Shown here one piece after another: positions 36,501-48,976 of a DNA stretch of 64,000 nt; position 1 is the stretch's first letter; each line of letters starts with the position of its first letter. The position numbers and the translations under genes are program-made. The notes under the pieces are model-generated. The model was not told where the DNA came from. It worked only from the letters and a program-made list of their open reading frames with translations, and ran no database searches. The stretch is from Maylandia zebra. Taxonomy: Eukaryota; Chordata; Actinopteri; Cichliformes; Cichlidae. The stretch is taken from the NCBI RefSeq assembly GCF_041146795.1, contig NC_135184.1, positions 9,042,967 to 9,106,966 on the forward strand. Direction: 5' to 3'.

Positions 36501-38331
36501 CTTGCAGCTAGTCAAACTGACACTATTTTCAGCTGCATTTACACTGTTTTTCTAAAGCAGTTGTTTATTTCTGACAGACTAGCTTCCTCCAAAAATGACA
36601 ATGTAAATTACTCGTGCAAGCATAAGTTGGGCAAGCTTCAGCTGTCTTGCAAATGAGGTCTGGTGTAATCACCATCACATCACACAAACAACAAGGCAAA
36701 GTTTTGAGGGGTTTTCTCCATAAAAGGAATTGATGGCAAGAGTGCCAAACAGAATCTGAAAGCAAAACTTTAAACCTAATTCAAGATTCTCACCCTTCAT
36801 AATGCCGCTGTGCTGGGGACTGTTTTTCTGTCTCCTATGTTTCACTTTAGAGGCACTTACATGTGTCATCTTCATAGCATAAACGAAAATTATCATTTAC
36901 TTGGATTCTCAGCCTAGAGTTTGGACCCTACTTGGATGTTCACAATAAAAACAAAGATGTGTAAAAGGTATAGGAGAGAAAAACAAACAGCTCTTACTTT
37001 CTCTCCTTTTTCTAAATAACAGATTTTGCCCCTAGAAAATTTGAGCGAAATAAAATTAATTCATATAAACAGTTCAGAGATGAAAAATCGCTTTGCTGAA
37101 ATTTGTAACAATTCACATCTGCAACAAGACAACAGGCCCAGAGATGCTTTTGAGAAAGTTTGCACGCAAACGAGTTTAGAAACACTTTTCTTACTCGTCT
37201 GCAATGTCAAATAAATTTCCGGTGAACTGCATGTAAGTGCGGTAAAGGACTTAATTATTATACACTGTCACGGTCCAGCCTGCAGCCAGCATCTGTGCCA
37301 AAGGCATTAGATAGGGCTGAGGTCAGGGTTTTTGATAAATTCTAAACTGCAAAAAAAATTTTACTTTTTTGCACAGATGTGAAAATATTATTTCCTCATT
37401 CTCATCTCTAGACCAGGTGTGTCCATATACTTTTGCCTCGTAGCATAAATCAAAAATAGCTCCTTTGCTGATTGTGGATTACATAACCGATCAGCTTTAA
37501 TTACATCACACTTTTGTGAGCCATTCAAAGGCTTTGCACTTACAATGGATCAATTGAAAACTTCACTCTTTCAACTCTGCATCACCCTCTTACCCAGCCC
37601 TGTCCCTGTCAGCCGCGCACACACGAATACGCTCGCAAATTCCACTACAGCCATGTATCAGATAACTAATAGAGTAAATGAGAGGGAAACTATTAACGAA
37701 CCTCTCCAGCAGGATGTATTCCATCTCCATGGCAGCGCTACAACTTTACTGTACCTGCAGCCTCAGTGAGACGAATCCAAGAACTCAATCAAAACTTTTG
37801 TCTGACAAAAAGAGCAGTGGATGTTTTCCTGATCTCCCTCTTTCTCTTTTCCTCTCTCTTCTTCTCCTTTCCTCTTTCTCTCGCCTTCCTTCCTTCCTTC
37901 TCTCTATCTCTCTCCCCTCTGTGTACACAGGAATGCTTTGTTGCGAGCTCAGATAAAAGAAACAAAAGGCGCCATTGACAAATACGACTCTGTGCCCATC
38001 CATGTGTGTGCGTGTGTGAGAGTGTGTGTGATTATGTGAGAGTAGGATTGAAATTACATGTGTCTTTTATGTGATCGTAGGTGTGTCATTTTGTATGCAT
38101 GTAAATACAAGTGCACAGCTATGCATGTGTGCCAGTCATGTTGTGTCAGTATAAATACGTCTTCACATTGTGAGGACTCAACGTTTCACTGATGGAAGAA
38201 AAGCAAGTCGTCACAACGTAAACACAAATCAGTGCATTTTGGTTGAATTAGGCTTGTAGGTAGGGAAGCTTATATTAAAGTTTTTTGAGTGAATGAATGA
38301 ATGAGTAAAAGTCCTGAATGTCCTGTGAAGT

Positions 38332-38414
<83 letters not shown>

Positions 38415-39520
38415 ATGAAAGAGAGGGAGAAATGAGTAAAGTGGAAAATGAGAGCACACAGACAGAAGGGGAAAGAGAGAAAGATCTGTGACAAAAGGCC
38501 CTCATTAGTATTCTGGAGTGAGGAGTAATCCCCCTCCCTCCCCTCCAGACACACTCACACACACTTTTCTCCCCCTTCTTATTTTATTTGTTATTTTGTT
38601 TTTTTCCTTCTGTCAAAAAATTCATTAAGATTCATTAAGAAATAAAAACTTTTTTCTCATCCTCTAAGCGTCTTTTTACTGACGATCTAAAGTTCATTTA
38701 TTAGACATGTTCTCCCTCTTTAAAGATCAGATTTGGGGAAATATAATCGACAATATCATGCTATAGTTTCATTGTGATGGAGATGCGGGGAAGTGTAAAC
38801 TTCTTCAAGTGTTGATCAGATCTTCACCAAAAACTGTTGATTTACCTCTTTTGAGGCAGCATTGAACCTTTTTTTAAGGTAAACTGAAATAATAAACTGG
38901 AGCAAATATGCACAATAATAAACCTTCTGCCTGGTTTACACTGTGAAATAAACTGAACTCGATTTGTATCCACAGCTTTCAAAGCATTTTTAAGTTTGTT
39001 TTATATGGTATGTTTTACAGAGATGGAAAGAACAAACTGATCATTGCTGACAAGCTGATTGCTGATAAAATGTCCATCTATCTATCATCTTCCGGAAACC
39101 AAGATATTAAGAGAAACACTTTAAGGAACTGTGAAACTTTACTTCAAAATGCAGCACAAAAAGACAAGTCCCCTTTATTAACTTTTTATTTTGTAAATGA
39201 TATATTCAAGATCGTTTATGCTACTGTCATGGATTTTTGTGTTTTGCAACCTCTGATTGTGCAAGGCAATGCTCTCATGATCTAATTTGCAGTGTGTCAG
39301 CATTTTCTGAAATATTGTTTCGGTTCAACAATACATGCAGTAAAAAATCAAATCAATTTAATAAGCTCAAATATATAATTACACACATCTACACAATCGC
39401 TTTGTCCTGGAGAATTAATTCCATGGAGAATTATTACTTTACGAGTCTAATGATCATCGGGTCCAACTCTGATTTATTCTTTCGTATTTCCAGCGCACTT
39501 TGTTGAGAATTCATTTGCTT
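33587..39520 (-). other. probable kcnj10 5' intron / intergenic
   Basis: No coding exon was recognised in these 5.9 kb. It contains the (GT)39 repeat at 38333-38411, a C/T-rich stretch at 37830-37920 and otherwise unique AT-rich DNA. If the exon at 39523 is real this is the first intron of kcnj10. Confidence 0.4.
38333..38411. repeat. (GT)39 microsatellite
   Basis: Pure GT run of about 79 bases. Frames through it give meaningless poly-His/Thr. Confidence 0.95.
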
Positions 39521-39522
39521 AC

Positions 39523-39776
39523 CTTTTCAGCGCAGGCTGCAATCTAATTGACCCGTACAGAGAGGAGTTAGGAGCCTGGAGCCTCAGCCTTTCGTCCACA
39601 TGGCTGCTTTGTTGTCATGCTCACAGGACACAATTGGGACTGTAACTCTGCAGGAGTAACTTCAACACCCTGCGTCCCACGACACTGATACACTGCTGAG
39701 GAGAATTATGGAGACAGTCACTGGCTCATCGGGCTCTTGTTTCGGACCCAAAGCCCGCTCTCACTGGCTACAAATT
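39523..39776 (-). promoter_or_regulatory. kcnj10: candidate kcnj10 promoter and 5' non-coding exon
   Basis: On the minus strand a TATAAA box (39806-39801) is followed about 25-30 bases on by a ~250-base GC-richer segment. It ends in a strong splice donor, GAAAAG|GTAAGC (exon end 39523). No long frame runs through it. The coding exon of kcnj10 starts exactly at an acceptor (33585-33586) and so needs an upstream 5' UTR exon. Orientation, donor and TATA all fit, at an intron length of 5.9 kb. Just upstream are homeobox-like words (tgataattgatcg near 39888). It is an inference; another gene's first exon is possible. Confidence 0.5.
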
Positions 39777-41704
39777 CTTCCCAAAGTGACAGGACTTGGC
39801 TTTATAACAGGCCCCTCTCTCACTGTTCCCCCTGAGCTCTCTCATTCCTGAATCCCTGTTGCGTCCTGAAAGTCTGTGTAATTGGTGTGATAATTGATCG
39901 CCACTCCCCACAGTCTCCCTTTTTCCTTTTTTTTTTATTAAAATGACACAAAGGGCCATGAATACATCATACAGGCAGCACACCAGATTCACGCAGAGAG
40001 AAATAAACACACATGTTCAGTGCCTCGCGTGCACATTCTGCACAAACGCACACAAGGACATGTGCACGCGCCAACAAATGGCCCTAACAAACCACCCCCT
40101 GCAGCAAACCTACACACACACAAGTACACACACAAACACTCTTTTAGGGGAAACCACAGAGCACCCTATTCATTTCTTCTGTGCCCGGCGTTTGCTGTGT
40201 CCAAGAGCGTCTGTACGGAGCATCCTGTTAAGCTCCACCACATAAAGAGGGGCATCCGTGAGGTGAATACAACCCCATGGTTTGGCTCAGGAGAGGGTGA
40301 CAAAGCATTATTTAATAGAAAGAGGACCATTGGTCAATGAGGACCATTGGTCACATGTGCAGAAGAGTCCACTTTGAACAAAGTGCAGGATCAGCCCTGA
40401 ACTTTATTTTTGTGTTGTTATTGTTGCCATCAAGATGTTCTATTTTAAAGCAACACTGGAGCCTTTCTGTATTACCCCCGACCGCCAAAAAAACAAGACA
40501 CATATATGAAGAGGAAGTCAGTATCGTGGAAACGAAATAACCACTGTGAAACTGTGTAAAAGTTTTCTGTGTATTCAAAAGAAACGGAAAATATGTGTGA
40601 TCGTGGCAATGCAAGCGTGTGGCCTTTGAAGAGGAAGGAAAAAGATAAGATTAAACCACGCTGTCTGAACTTTTCTTACACAGTCAGTTTTTGCATGCAC
40701 ATCTATAAAGCTGCAGGAGCAAGAATCCTAAAATCAAAGCGTAGGCTGAAGCAGCATGAACGTTTATTCTTCTCATTTGTGGCAGTTAGTTGGTTATTTG
40801 TTCCTGCATTTTGCAGGGCATCTCCACGCAAGGTGCTTGTACTTCAACATTAGTGTATGAGCGCAAGAATTATAAAGTGTGTGTTAGTTTATAAAGTTTA
40901 AAGTAAAAGTAGAAGTAATAGTTTTCTTCAAGGGTTGTTTTGTGGTCACAGTGACAATCAAGCTCTAAGTAATTTAGCCTGAAAATCCAGTTATTACAAC
41001 ACAACAACATTCGAGCATTTAGCCAAGTATTTCACTTTGTTAAAATAATGCATGCTAACCTGCACGTGCATTAATAGCCCCGCAGTCTAGAGTTTATCTG
41101 TTTTTGGCAGGTATATTATGTGCGGAAACTACCTTTATTAACTATGTAACTATGTGAGAAAAGTATCTGTCCAAATAAAGTTGCTGTACTGCACACTAAT
41201 TATATGTAAGTTTGTGCACTGAACGTAAAGTCGACCCTCAGTGCTAATTTTACCCCAACCTGTATGAGCATCACTCAACCCACATTCAATTTCCTCCACA
41301 GTTCTTGTAAATTACAGTCAGTACTTCTGACTTGACTAGGAAGTTGGACCAAGCAAGGGGGAACGATAAAAATATGGCTTCCCTTTTACTTTAAAACTTT
41401 ATCTTTATTATACCACTTACTGATGGGTTTTTTTCTCACTTAGTTAAAAAGTATTAGTATCAACATATTCTAATTGAAGATATGTCATCAAATATGGTAC
41501 CTGCAAAAAAAGTAATGATCTCACCATCTTCTCTTTTTGAGCATGACTTTGATCATTTAAAACCTCAAGGTGCTGAAGTACTCGAGACATCGAGACATAC
41601 ATGCGTGCATGCATGTGATTCAGTTTCAGTATGAAAAGCTGTTAAAAAAATCAGCTGTTTACCGTTTTTTCTCTTCATGCGCATGCTAGGGAAAAAAAGT
41701 AGGG

Positions 41705-41708
<4 letters not shown>

Positions 41709-41759
<51 letters not shown>
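41709..41759. repeat. (GT)n microsatellite
   Basis: About 25 GT units. Confidence 0.9.
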
Positions 41760-41760
<1 letters not shown>

Positions 41761-42426
41761 TGGGGTCAGTCAGTGCTCTTGGCTCATGTTAGCTGTTAGT
41801 GGTGGTGTTGGTGAACTTACCTCCGTTCTTTAGAAACTCTTTTTCTCACCCTCCTTTTTCTCTCTGCAGCCTTTTATCTGATTCTCTCTGCACATTTAGT
41901 TGCTGTTTTGCTGTTTTTCCCACTTCCTTCCGGTTCTTACTTCTGCTTGGTGAATTCACTAAGGTGAAAACACAGACATCAGGTTACAGAGAGTTTAAAA
42001 AAAACTTGTTGCCAATATTCATGACAGACTTACAAATTCAGGGTTTATTTAAAATGTAGACTTGGTTCATTCATTCATTATGTTTAGCATCCAGCATTAT
42101 GTAATTATGATGCCGCAATAATAACAATAAAAATACATAATATCATACTATGTTTCATTCAATATCTGTCAGCTTCAGGTGAGCTTTAGGCAATAGACAA
42201 ATGGATGGATGGATGTTTGATGTTTTGTTTAAAAAATAGTAGCTGTGCAAGACCAATTACAGAAGTTTGACTTTTGCTGCAATTCCAGGTTTAGTCAGCA
42301 GAGGGAAACATATGACAGTATTTCCTACTATTGATCATTTGAGGAATGAGCTCCCTTTTAAGATAAAAAAAAACAAGTCATTATAGTATAACTCACTGTG
42401 GTTTAGGTAACGGTGAGGGTTGAGAA

Positions 42427-42488
42427 GTGTGTGTGTGTGTGCGTGTGTGTGCGTGTGTGTGAGTGAGTGTTTGCGTGTGTGTGTGTGG
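42427..42488. repeat. interrupted (GT)n microsatellite
   Basis: GT repeats broken by GC and GA units. Confidence 0.85.
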
Positions 42489-42837
42489 TACACGTATTAC
42501 TCATTTTCAGATGACCTTTATTTCTTCACACAGCCACATCACAGGGACCTGTTTCCCTTGCAAGGAAAAAACAGCAAGTTTCCATAAGATAAAGTTAAGG
42601 TGAAAATGTGCTTAACAGGAACAGGAAGTTTGGGTAATGACCTCAATATCTAAGGTACTATATGTGAGTTTACAGCAGACATTCAGGCCACCAGTTGCTA
42701 TGCTCTTTGCAGGCCCAATCACTCACACCTGATAGTATTTCATCTCCTCAACAACACTTTAGATACATTGCAGAAATATATATGTATATACAGACATATA
42801 TATTACTACAATGTATCTTAGATGCAAGATTATTGTA

Positions 42838-44380
42838 CAGGGAGTGCAGAATTATTAGGCAAATGAGTATTTTGTCCACATCATCCTCTTCATGCATGTT
42901 GTCTTACTCCAAGCTGTATAGGCTCAAAAGCCTACTACCAATTAAGCATATTAGGTGATGTGCATCTCTGTAATGAGAAGGGGTGTGGTCTAATGACATC
43001 AACACCCTATATCAGGTGTGCATAATTATTAGGCAACGTCCTTTCCTTTGGCAAAATGGGTCAGAAGAAGGACTTGACAGGCTCAGAAAAGTCAAAAATA
43101 GTGAGATATCTTGCAGAGGGATGCAGCAGTCTCAAAATTGCAAAGCTTCTGAAGCGTGATCATCGAACAATCAAGCGTTTCATTCAAAATAGTCAACAGG
43201 GTCGCAAGAAGCGTGTGGAAAAACCAAGGCGCAAAATAACTGCCCATGAACTGAGAAAAGTCAAGCGTGCAGCTGCCAAGATGCCACTTGCCACCAGTTT
43301 GGCCATATTTCAGAGCTGCAACATTACTGGAGTGCCCAAAAGCACAAGGTGTGCAATACTCAGAGACATGGCCAAGGTAAGAAAGGCTGAAAGACGACCA
43401 CCACTGAACAAGGCACACAAGCTGAAACGTCAAGACTGGGCCAAGAAATATCTCAAGACTGATTTTTCTAAGGTTTTATGGACTGATGAAATGAGAGTGA
43501 GTCTTGATGGGCCAGATGGATGGGCCCGTGGCTGGATTGGTAAAGGGCAGAGAGCTCCAGTCCGACTCAGACGCCAGCAAGGTGGAGGTGGAGTACTGGT
43601 TTGGGCTGGTATCATCAAAGATGAGCTTGTGGGGCCTTTTCGGGTTGAGGATGGAGTCAAGCTCAACTCCCAGTCCTACTGCCAGTTTCTGGAAGACACC
43701 TTCTTCAAGCAGTGGTACAGGAAGAAGTCTGCATCCTTCAAGAAAAACATGATTTTCATACAGGACAATGCTCCATCACACGCGTCCACAGCGTGGCTGG
43801 CAAGAAAGGGTATAAAAGAAGAAAAACTAATGACATGACCTCCTTGTTCACCTGATCTGAACCCCATTGAGAACCTGTGGTCCATCATCAAATGTGAGAT
43901 TTACAAGGAGGGAAAACAGTACACCTCTCTGAACAGTGTCTGGGAGGCTGTGGTTGCTGCTGCACGCAATGTTGATGGTGAACAGATCAAAACACTGACA
44001 GAATCCATGGATGGCAGGCTTTTGAGTGTCCTTGCAAAGAAAGGTGGCTATATTGGTCGCTGATTTGTTTTTGTTTTGTTTTTGAATGTCAGAAATGTAT
44101 ATTTGTGAATGTGGAGATGTTATATTGGTTTCACTGGTAAAAATAAATAATTGAAATGGGTATATATTTGTTTTTTGTTAAGTTGCCTAATAATTATGCA
44201 CAGTAATAGTCACCTGCACACACAGATATCCCCCTAAAATAGGTAAAACTAAAAACTACTTTCAAGAACATTCAGCTTTGATATTAATGAGTTTTTTGGG
44301 TTCATTGAGAACATGGTTGTTGTTCAATAATAAAATTATTCCTCAAAAATACAACTTGCCTAATAATTCTGCACTCCCTG
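42838..44380 (+). mobile_element. Tc1-family transposon with IR/DR ends
   Basis: The 1543-base element is bounded by TA (42836-42837 and 44381-44382). Its 25-base terminal repeats are perfect inverted copies (CAGGGAGTGCAGAATTATTA...). A second perfect inverted pair of 21 bases lies inside (43017-43037 and 44182-44202) and shares the core AATTATTAGGCAA. Each end thus has two direct repeats about 175 bases apart, like Sleeping Beauty-type IR/DR elements. It carries the transposase frame listed separately. Both terminal pairs are still perfect, so the copy is young. Confidence 0.95.
43056..44063 (+). pseudogene. Tc1 transposase, one nonsense codon
   Basis: The frame from ATG 43056 to TGA 44061-44063 spans 335 codons, close to the usual 340 or so of Tc1 transposases. 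The only interruption is an in-frame TGA at 43836-43838 (codon 261), in the position where relatives have Trp before PPCSPDLNP. The N-terminal part has the paired-type helix-turn-helix (LTGSEKSKIVRYLAEGCSSL, then a second helix set to about 115). Catalytic residues: Asp in LWTDEMRV, Asp in IFIQDNAPSH and Glu in DLNPIENLW. The last two are 34 residues apart, the DD34E signature of Tc1. The truncated 260-residue product lacks the third catalytic residue, so this copy is not autonomous. Confidence 0.92.
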
Positions 44381-44382
44381 TA

Positions 44383-47300
44383 TGAATAAGTCCAAGAGCA
44401 AGGAATTTTAAGAAAGTCCTCATGAAAACTTATCTGATCTGGTGTCCAGACAACACTTATAATACCTCTGGCACTGCTGCTAGAACCACAGTTGCTCAGT
44501 ATGAGAATTTTTCTTTGAATTCCAAATCATTACCTAGTGAAGTATCAGCGTCCCCTACTGAATCAGCAGCTTTTAAGACTGGAGCGCCCCCTACTGGTGG
44601 CCAAAGGCACCAACCCTCAATTTATGCTCGTTGGTGTGTGACTTCATTGTTAAAGTTTCATGAAAAATAATGAAAGCAACTATAATAACCACTTTATTCC
44701 GCGACGACTCCAGTCTTTAGGGATGGATATGATACTACTTATTATTTTCTTTATTTTGACAAAATAACAAGTTGATTATCTAACTATTCAAAACTGCCAT
44801 CATTAGTGATATGATGCTTTTAACCCCAATGTTGTGTTAGGTCAAATTTGACAACTTTAAAAGTTTTACCTCCAAAAAATGTAGTTGACTTATCAGACTG
44901 ACCTAAGATTCCATGTCTTTGTCCACAAAGAAGATTTCCTGAAAAGAAACAAGCAAAGGTTGTGGTTCTGGAGCTTGATTGGAGGTCTCGGGGACATAAG
45001 ATGATAATTTCTTCATCTTGTGCGGTCTTGGTCAGGAACTGTGTCAGAAGCAAGTGTAGTTTTGGGATACTTTCCTCGGTGCACAAATAAAACATTCACT
45101 TTTGACCAGGAACACAACGTTACATTATGTGACTGTATAAAACTTTTAAATGTTTCAAAACAAACGTTCATTATAATATTGACCCAGAGTAGTCTCTAAT
45201 ACACAGTTTACCGTTTGATCCGATTATTTCTTATAATCAATATAAGACAGAAATTGTGTTTCTATAAGAACTCAAATTCAAGACATATAAGATCAGATTA
45301 ATGAGATTAATAAAGTGGGAACACAAAATTGTTTGACGCGAAATGAACACAACATGAGGGCTAAAGTCAGCTCATAGGTCTGTAGTCAGAACACAAAAAA
45401 TGACCCAGTTTCTTTCATTGTTAAGAAATGCATGTTACAGAATAAGCATTGCATCCAGTAGGACATGCTCCCCTTCAAAGACACACTGAAACACATAAAT
45501 GTGCGTTAAAGGCAAAAGTTTCTTCAGCTTCACAGTTCAGCCTCATTCGTCCTTTATCAGAGGGCTGTGGCGACCCCTACAGGAAACAACAGAAAGCAAA
45601 AGAAGATCAAGTTTGTTTTATCCTTTTCCTTGGTATCGTGGTTTGGAAGTTTATCTGTAAAAGAACAGAAAGTAGAAAGTTACTCAACCAAAATGTTAAA
45701 TTGTCTAAGAGGCTGATTGGTGAGCCACAGCTGAACCAGTCGTCCTTGTGCAGACAGTTTTACTTGACAACTCTCAGCCTTCGCGTAGCGACTTTGACTT
45801 TCCTGCTTCTGGAAAAAAGGGTTTTAGTGCAGAACAATACTTTGTTCCAGGATCCAACACTCAAATAAACAAATCATAGCTCTGGTTCACTAAATTAAGT
45901 TGTTAATATTGATTTTTTTTTTTTAATTTATTCATTCATTCAGCATTCTGTTGACTGTGTTTCTATATATAATATATCCACATGCGCATGGATGCCTCAC
46001 TACTGCAGCTCAAATCTAACTGGTTAGCTTGGTTAGGTTTGAGGCCTATAAACAACAGGAAATAACATGAATGTGTTCAACATTCAACTGAATTCAATTC
46101 AAGATGAAGGGTTGAGGTTGTGGATGTTGTGGAGGAAGTAAAAGGGGGAAAAAAAGAGTAAAATAAAGTATGCATGTAACAACTTTCATTAAGGCCGTGC
46201 CTAAATAATAAACTCCAATTTTATCTGGAATTCTGGTTAATTAATTGTGAACCTGTTGCTCCTTAAAAGGACGTCAAAGGACAATTAACCTACAATTAAA
46301 CAGTAGCTCGAATCTGCTTTGGGTTATCAAAGCAAAATTCTTGCACTTGTGACCTGTTACTAATTTATATTCAGAGTGAGAGCAGCGGGCTTTGGCTTGC
46401 ACGTCAGGAAGCCGTGTGAATGCAAATCAGCAGTTACATAACAGTATGTAACAGAACACTGGCTGCTCTGTACAGCTCCCAAAGCAGGTATATAACACAG
46501 GACACACTGTGATATAGTGAACACATAAACTCTGGCATGCATACATTACACGTGTATGAACCTGTCATTTTAAAACCATCTGGTTTTAAAACTCTTTATT
46601 CACTAAAGCTACTGTTATGTTCACATGCATACAAATGGGCTGCCATTTAATTTGTACTTGAAGGACTATTCCTGATTATTTTGTGTTCGGCCTTCCTTTT
46701 GTAAAAACATCAATTTAGGATTTTTACTTAGTCAACACTTTAAAGAATGACTGGTGCTTAAACAGTGCTCACTAGATTTTGGTGAAATTTGGGGCAACAC
46801 TTGCAATGATCTTTAGGAGTTTAGACCCAATGTTTGTGGTAAAACCCATGGAAAATATTCACTAAATCCCAAAAGCAACATATCCTTCATTTTGGAACAT
46901 ATACTTTTCTTCTAGTTCCACCAACATCTGCAGTATGTCTCCTCTGAAGTGTAGTATTTCATTATGTAAGAGCCCAAGGGCAGATTTAGTGCTGAACTCC
47001 TCGCTACCAATGAAATGAAACGTTTTAATGTTAAAGACGCCCAGCCCTTTTACCCAAGTGTCCCCTCATGCCTGAGGAGAAGTGCATGTTCAGCCATGAG
47101 CAGAGGAAGGGTCCCCAGTCCTGACAGTTCATTTCTGTAAGCAGCAACAGCTGTAGGAAAATAGCAGACTGACAAAATAATCTGAAGAGGCTGAAAAATG
47201 TTTTTTCAGCTCTTGAAAAACTTACACTCATCTTATAAATAATTCTCAGCACGTTCTAAAATTATTTAAGAACAACCTCAGATGATTGATGGTACATGAT

Positions 47301-48976
47301 TTATTACAGTGTTATTATATATTAAAGAGAAATTCAGCAAAATGCTGAAGCAGTGAGTGAAAAACTAATTACAATCCAGCATTCAACCATTCAGTTTGCT
47401 GCAGTGCTTGGGATCATTAACTGTAGAATACTTTGGTATACAGTGTAGATCATGGTCAGCTCATTAACCGCGAGGACCACCCCCTGTGCTTGACAGATGA
47501 CTTTTTTTTAAAAAATGTCCTGATAAATATAAAGATAAAACCTTAGAACTGAAAGTGGGCTTACTTTTCTTTTTCTTTTAAATGACTGTATCTTTAGAAA
47601 ACAATTGCAAGCTGTTGCTTTAAAAAAAAACAAACTTTTTTTTTCTTTCATAATAACTTTATTAAAAGCGTAAAATTTGCACACAGAACCCAGGATAGCT
47701 CACACTGCTAAGTAGTGCCACATGGGAATGTACAACCTTGAGACTTGATCCACAATCGCCTTCTCACTATCTCAATCAACACTTACAGCTTAAAATCTTC
47801 TGAGTTCGTTTTCCTGTGAATCAGTTCATCCCTCCAAACACAGATCGATGATAAACTAGAATTTTTCATTGTTTCAAGTACATGAAGAAATGCCTACTCT
47901 TACCACGTGTGGCTAAGTTACTCTGGAAAGTTGATTTGCCTTTCCCCATCATTTGTCAACAAAGTCTGTATGCGGTAAGCTTTTTGAGCTGTGACAATTT
48001 ATTCCTTCTAATATTTCTAGTAAATACTAGAAGAAATTAAAATATGCCGGATATTATGTAGCTTATGGTCCTTTTTGTATCACGTGCAGGGCGATTGCAT
48101 CAGCACCAAAATCTGCACAACCACGTTCTTGAATGGGGTTCGGTGCTGCCTTCAAGTCCTGTGGGAAATTCGACCAAAGTTTTGATGCTTGTTCAAAAAG
48201 CTAAAGAATAACTCCCAACGTCTTACCTTCAATCTCCTTTTCAAATAGTATAACAATAATATCCCTCAGAAACATTTGCTTGTCTTTGATCCCGTTATTA
48301 AAAACGTTGTTGTTCTTTATCTATCCCAAAGTGGGTATATTCTTGTGTGCGCAGCAGTTTTATTTGGGTGTAAAACACGCTAAATAAAAGCTCGAGAAAG
48401 TTAAGAAAGCGAGGTAATATAGAATATATGAGCTAAGTAAGTAAATTTAAATGGTTTATAATAAAAGGCTAACAAGGTTAACTCATCTTAAGGGAATATT
48501 ATATATAATTAATAAAGAATGTCTTACAGTTGGTATATTTGGACAAATGCGTATTAATAATTCGTAGTTATTTTTTCAGTTTCATTCTTAAGTATTAGAG
48601 GTGTATTTCAGTCAAAGTGGGAGCAGTCTCACTAATTTCCTTTTGTAACAAAAACAGAGGACGGATCCCGGCTCCTCAAGAGGCTGCCTCGTGTGGATTT
48701 TTGTCTTAATTCCACACACATCCTTCCTTATGTCGACGCGCTGTATCCTGAACGCAGCACCGATTGCTATGACTACTTGTGTTAACCAGTGCATCAGAGG
48801 CACACGCCTGTGGGTGGACCAATCAGAGCCTCCGATGTCATGCTATGCCAGCAGTGACATAGAAGGGTGGGGGTGTGAATCTAAAACCGGTCCCACATCA
48901 GGAAACCCGAATAATACCGACAGGACTCACTCTAACACAGAACAACCTGCTGACTCCATCTGAATCACATTCCATC
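44383..48976. other. intergenic between Tc1 and pnp
   Basis: No exon recognised. A short motif gctgtggcgacccctacagg (45567-45586) is a common fish repeat trace. Long AT-rich stretches otherwise. Confidence 0.4.
48819..48976 (+). promoter_or_regulatory. pnp: proximal promoter / 5' UTR of pnp
   Basis: A CCAAT box (GGACCAATCAGAG, CCAAT at 48819-48823) lies about 155 bases upstream of the ATG. The interval is more GC-rich than its surroundings. No TATA box is evident. Confidence 0.45.

Larger units (their letters stand above)
39900..42835. other. intergenic
   Basis: No exon recognised. Holds GT microsatellites at 41709-41759 and 42427-42488. C/T-rich and unique AT-rich DNA elsewhere. Confidence 0.4.

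Noticed and set aside
38229-38562. Three overlapping frames of 76-95 codons across 38.3 kb
   Set aside because: They are translations of the (GT)39 microsatellite into poly-His/Thr, with no family features.
39010-39285. A 91-codon frame upstream of the putative kcnj10 promoter
   Set aside because: No domain, signal or splice support; AT-rich chance frame.
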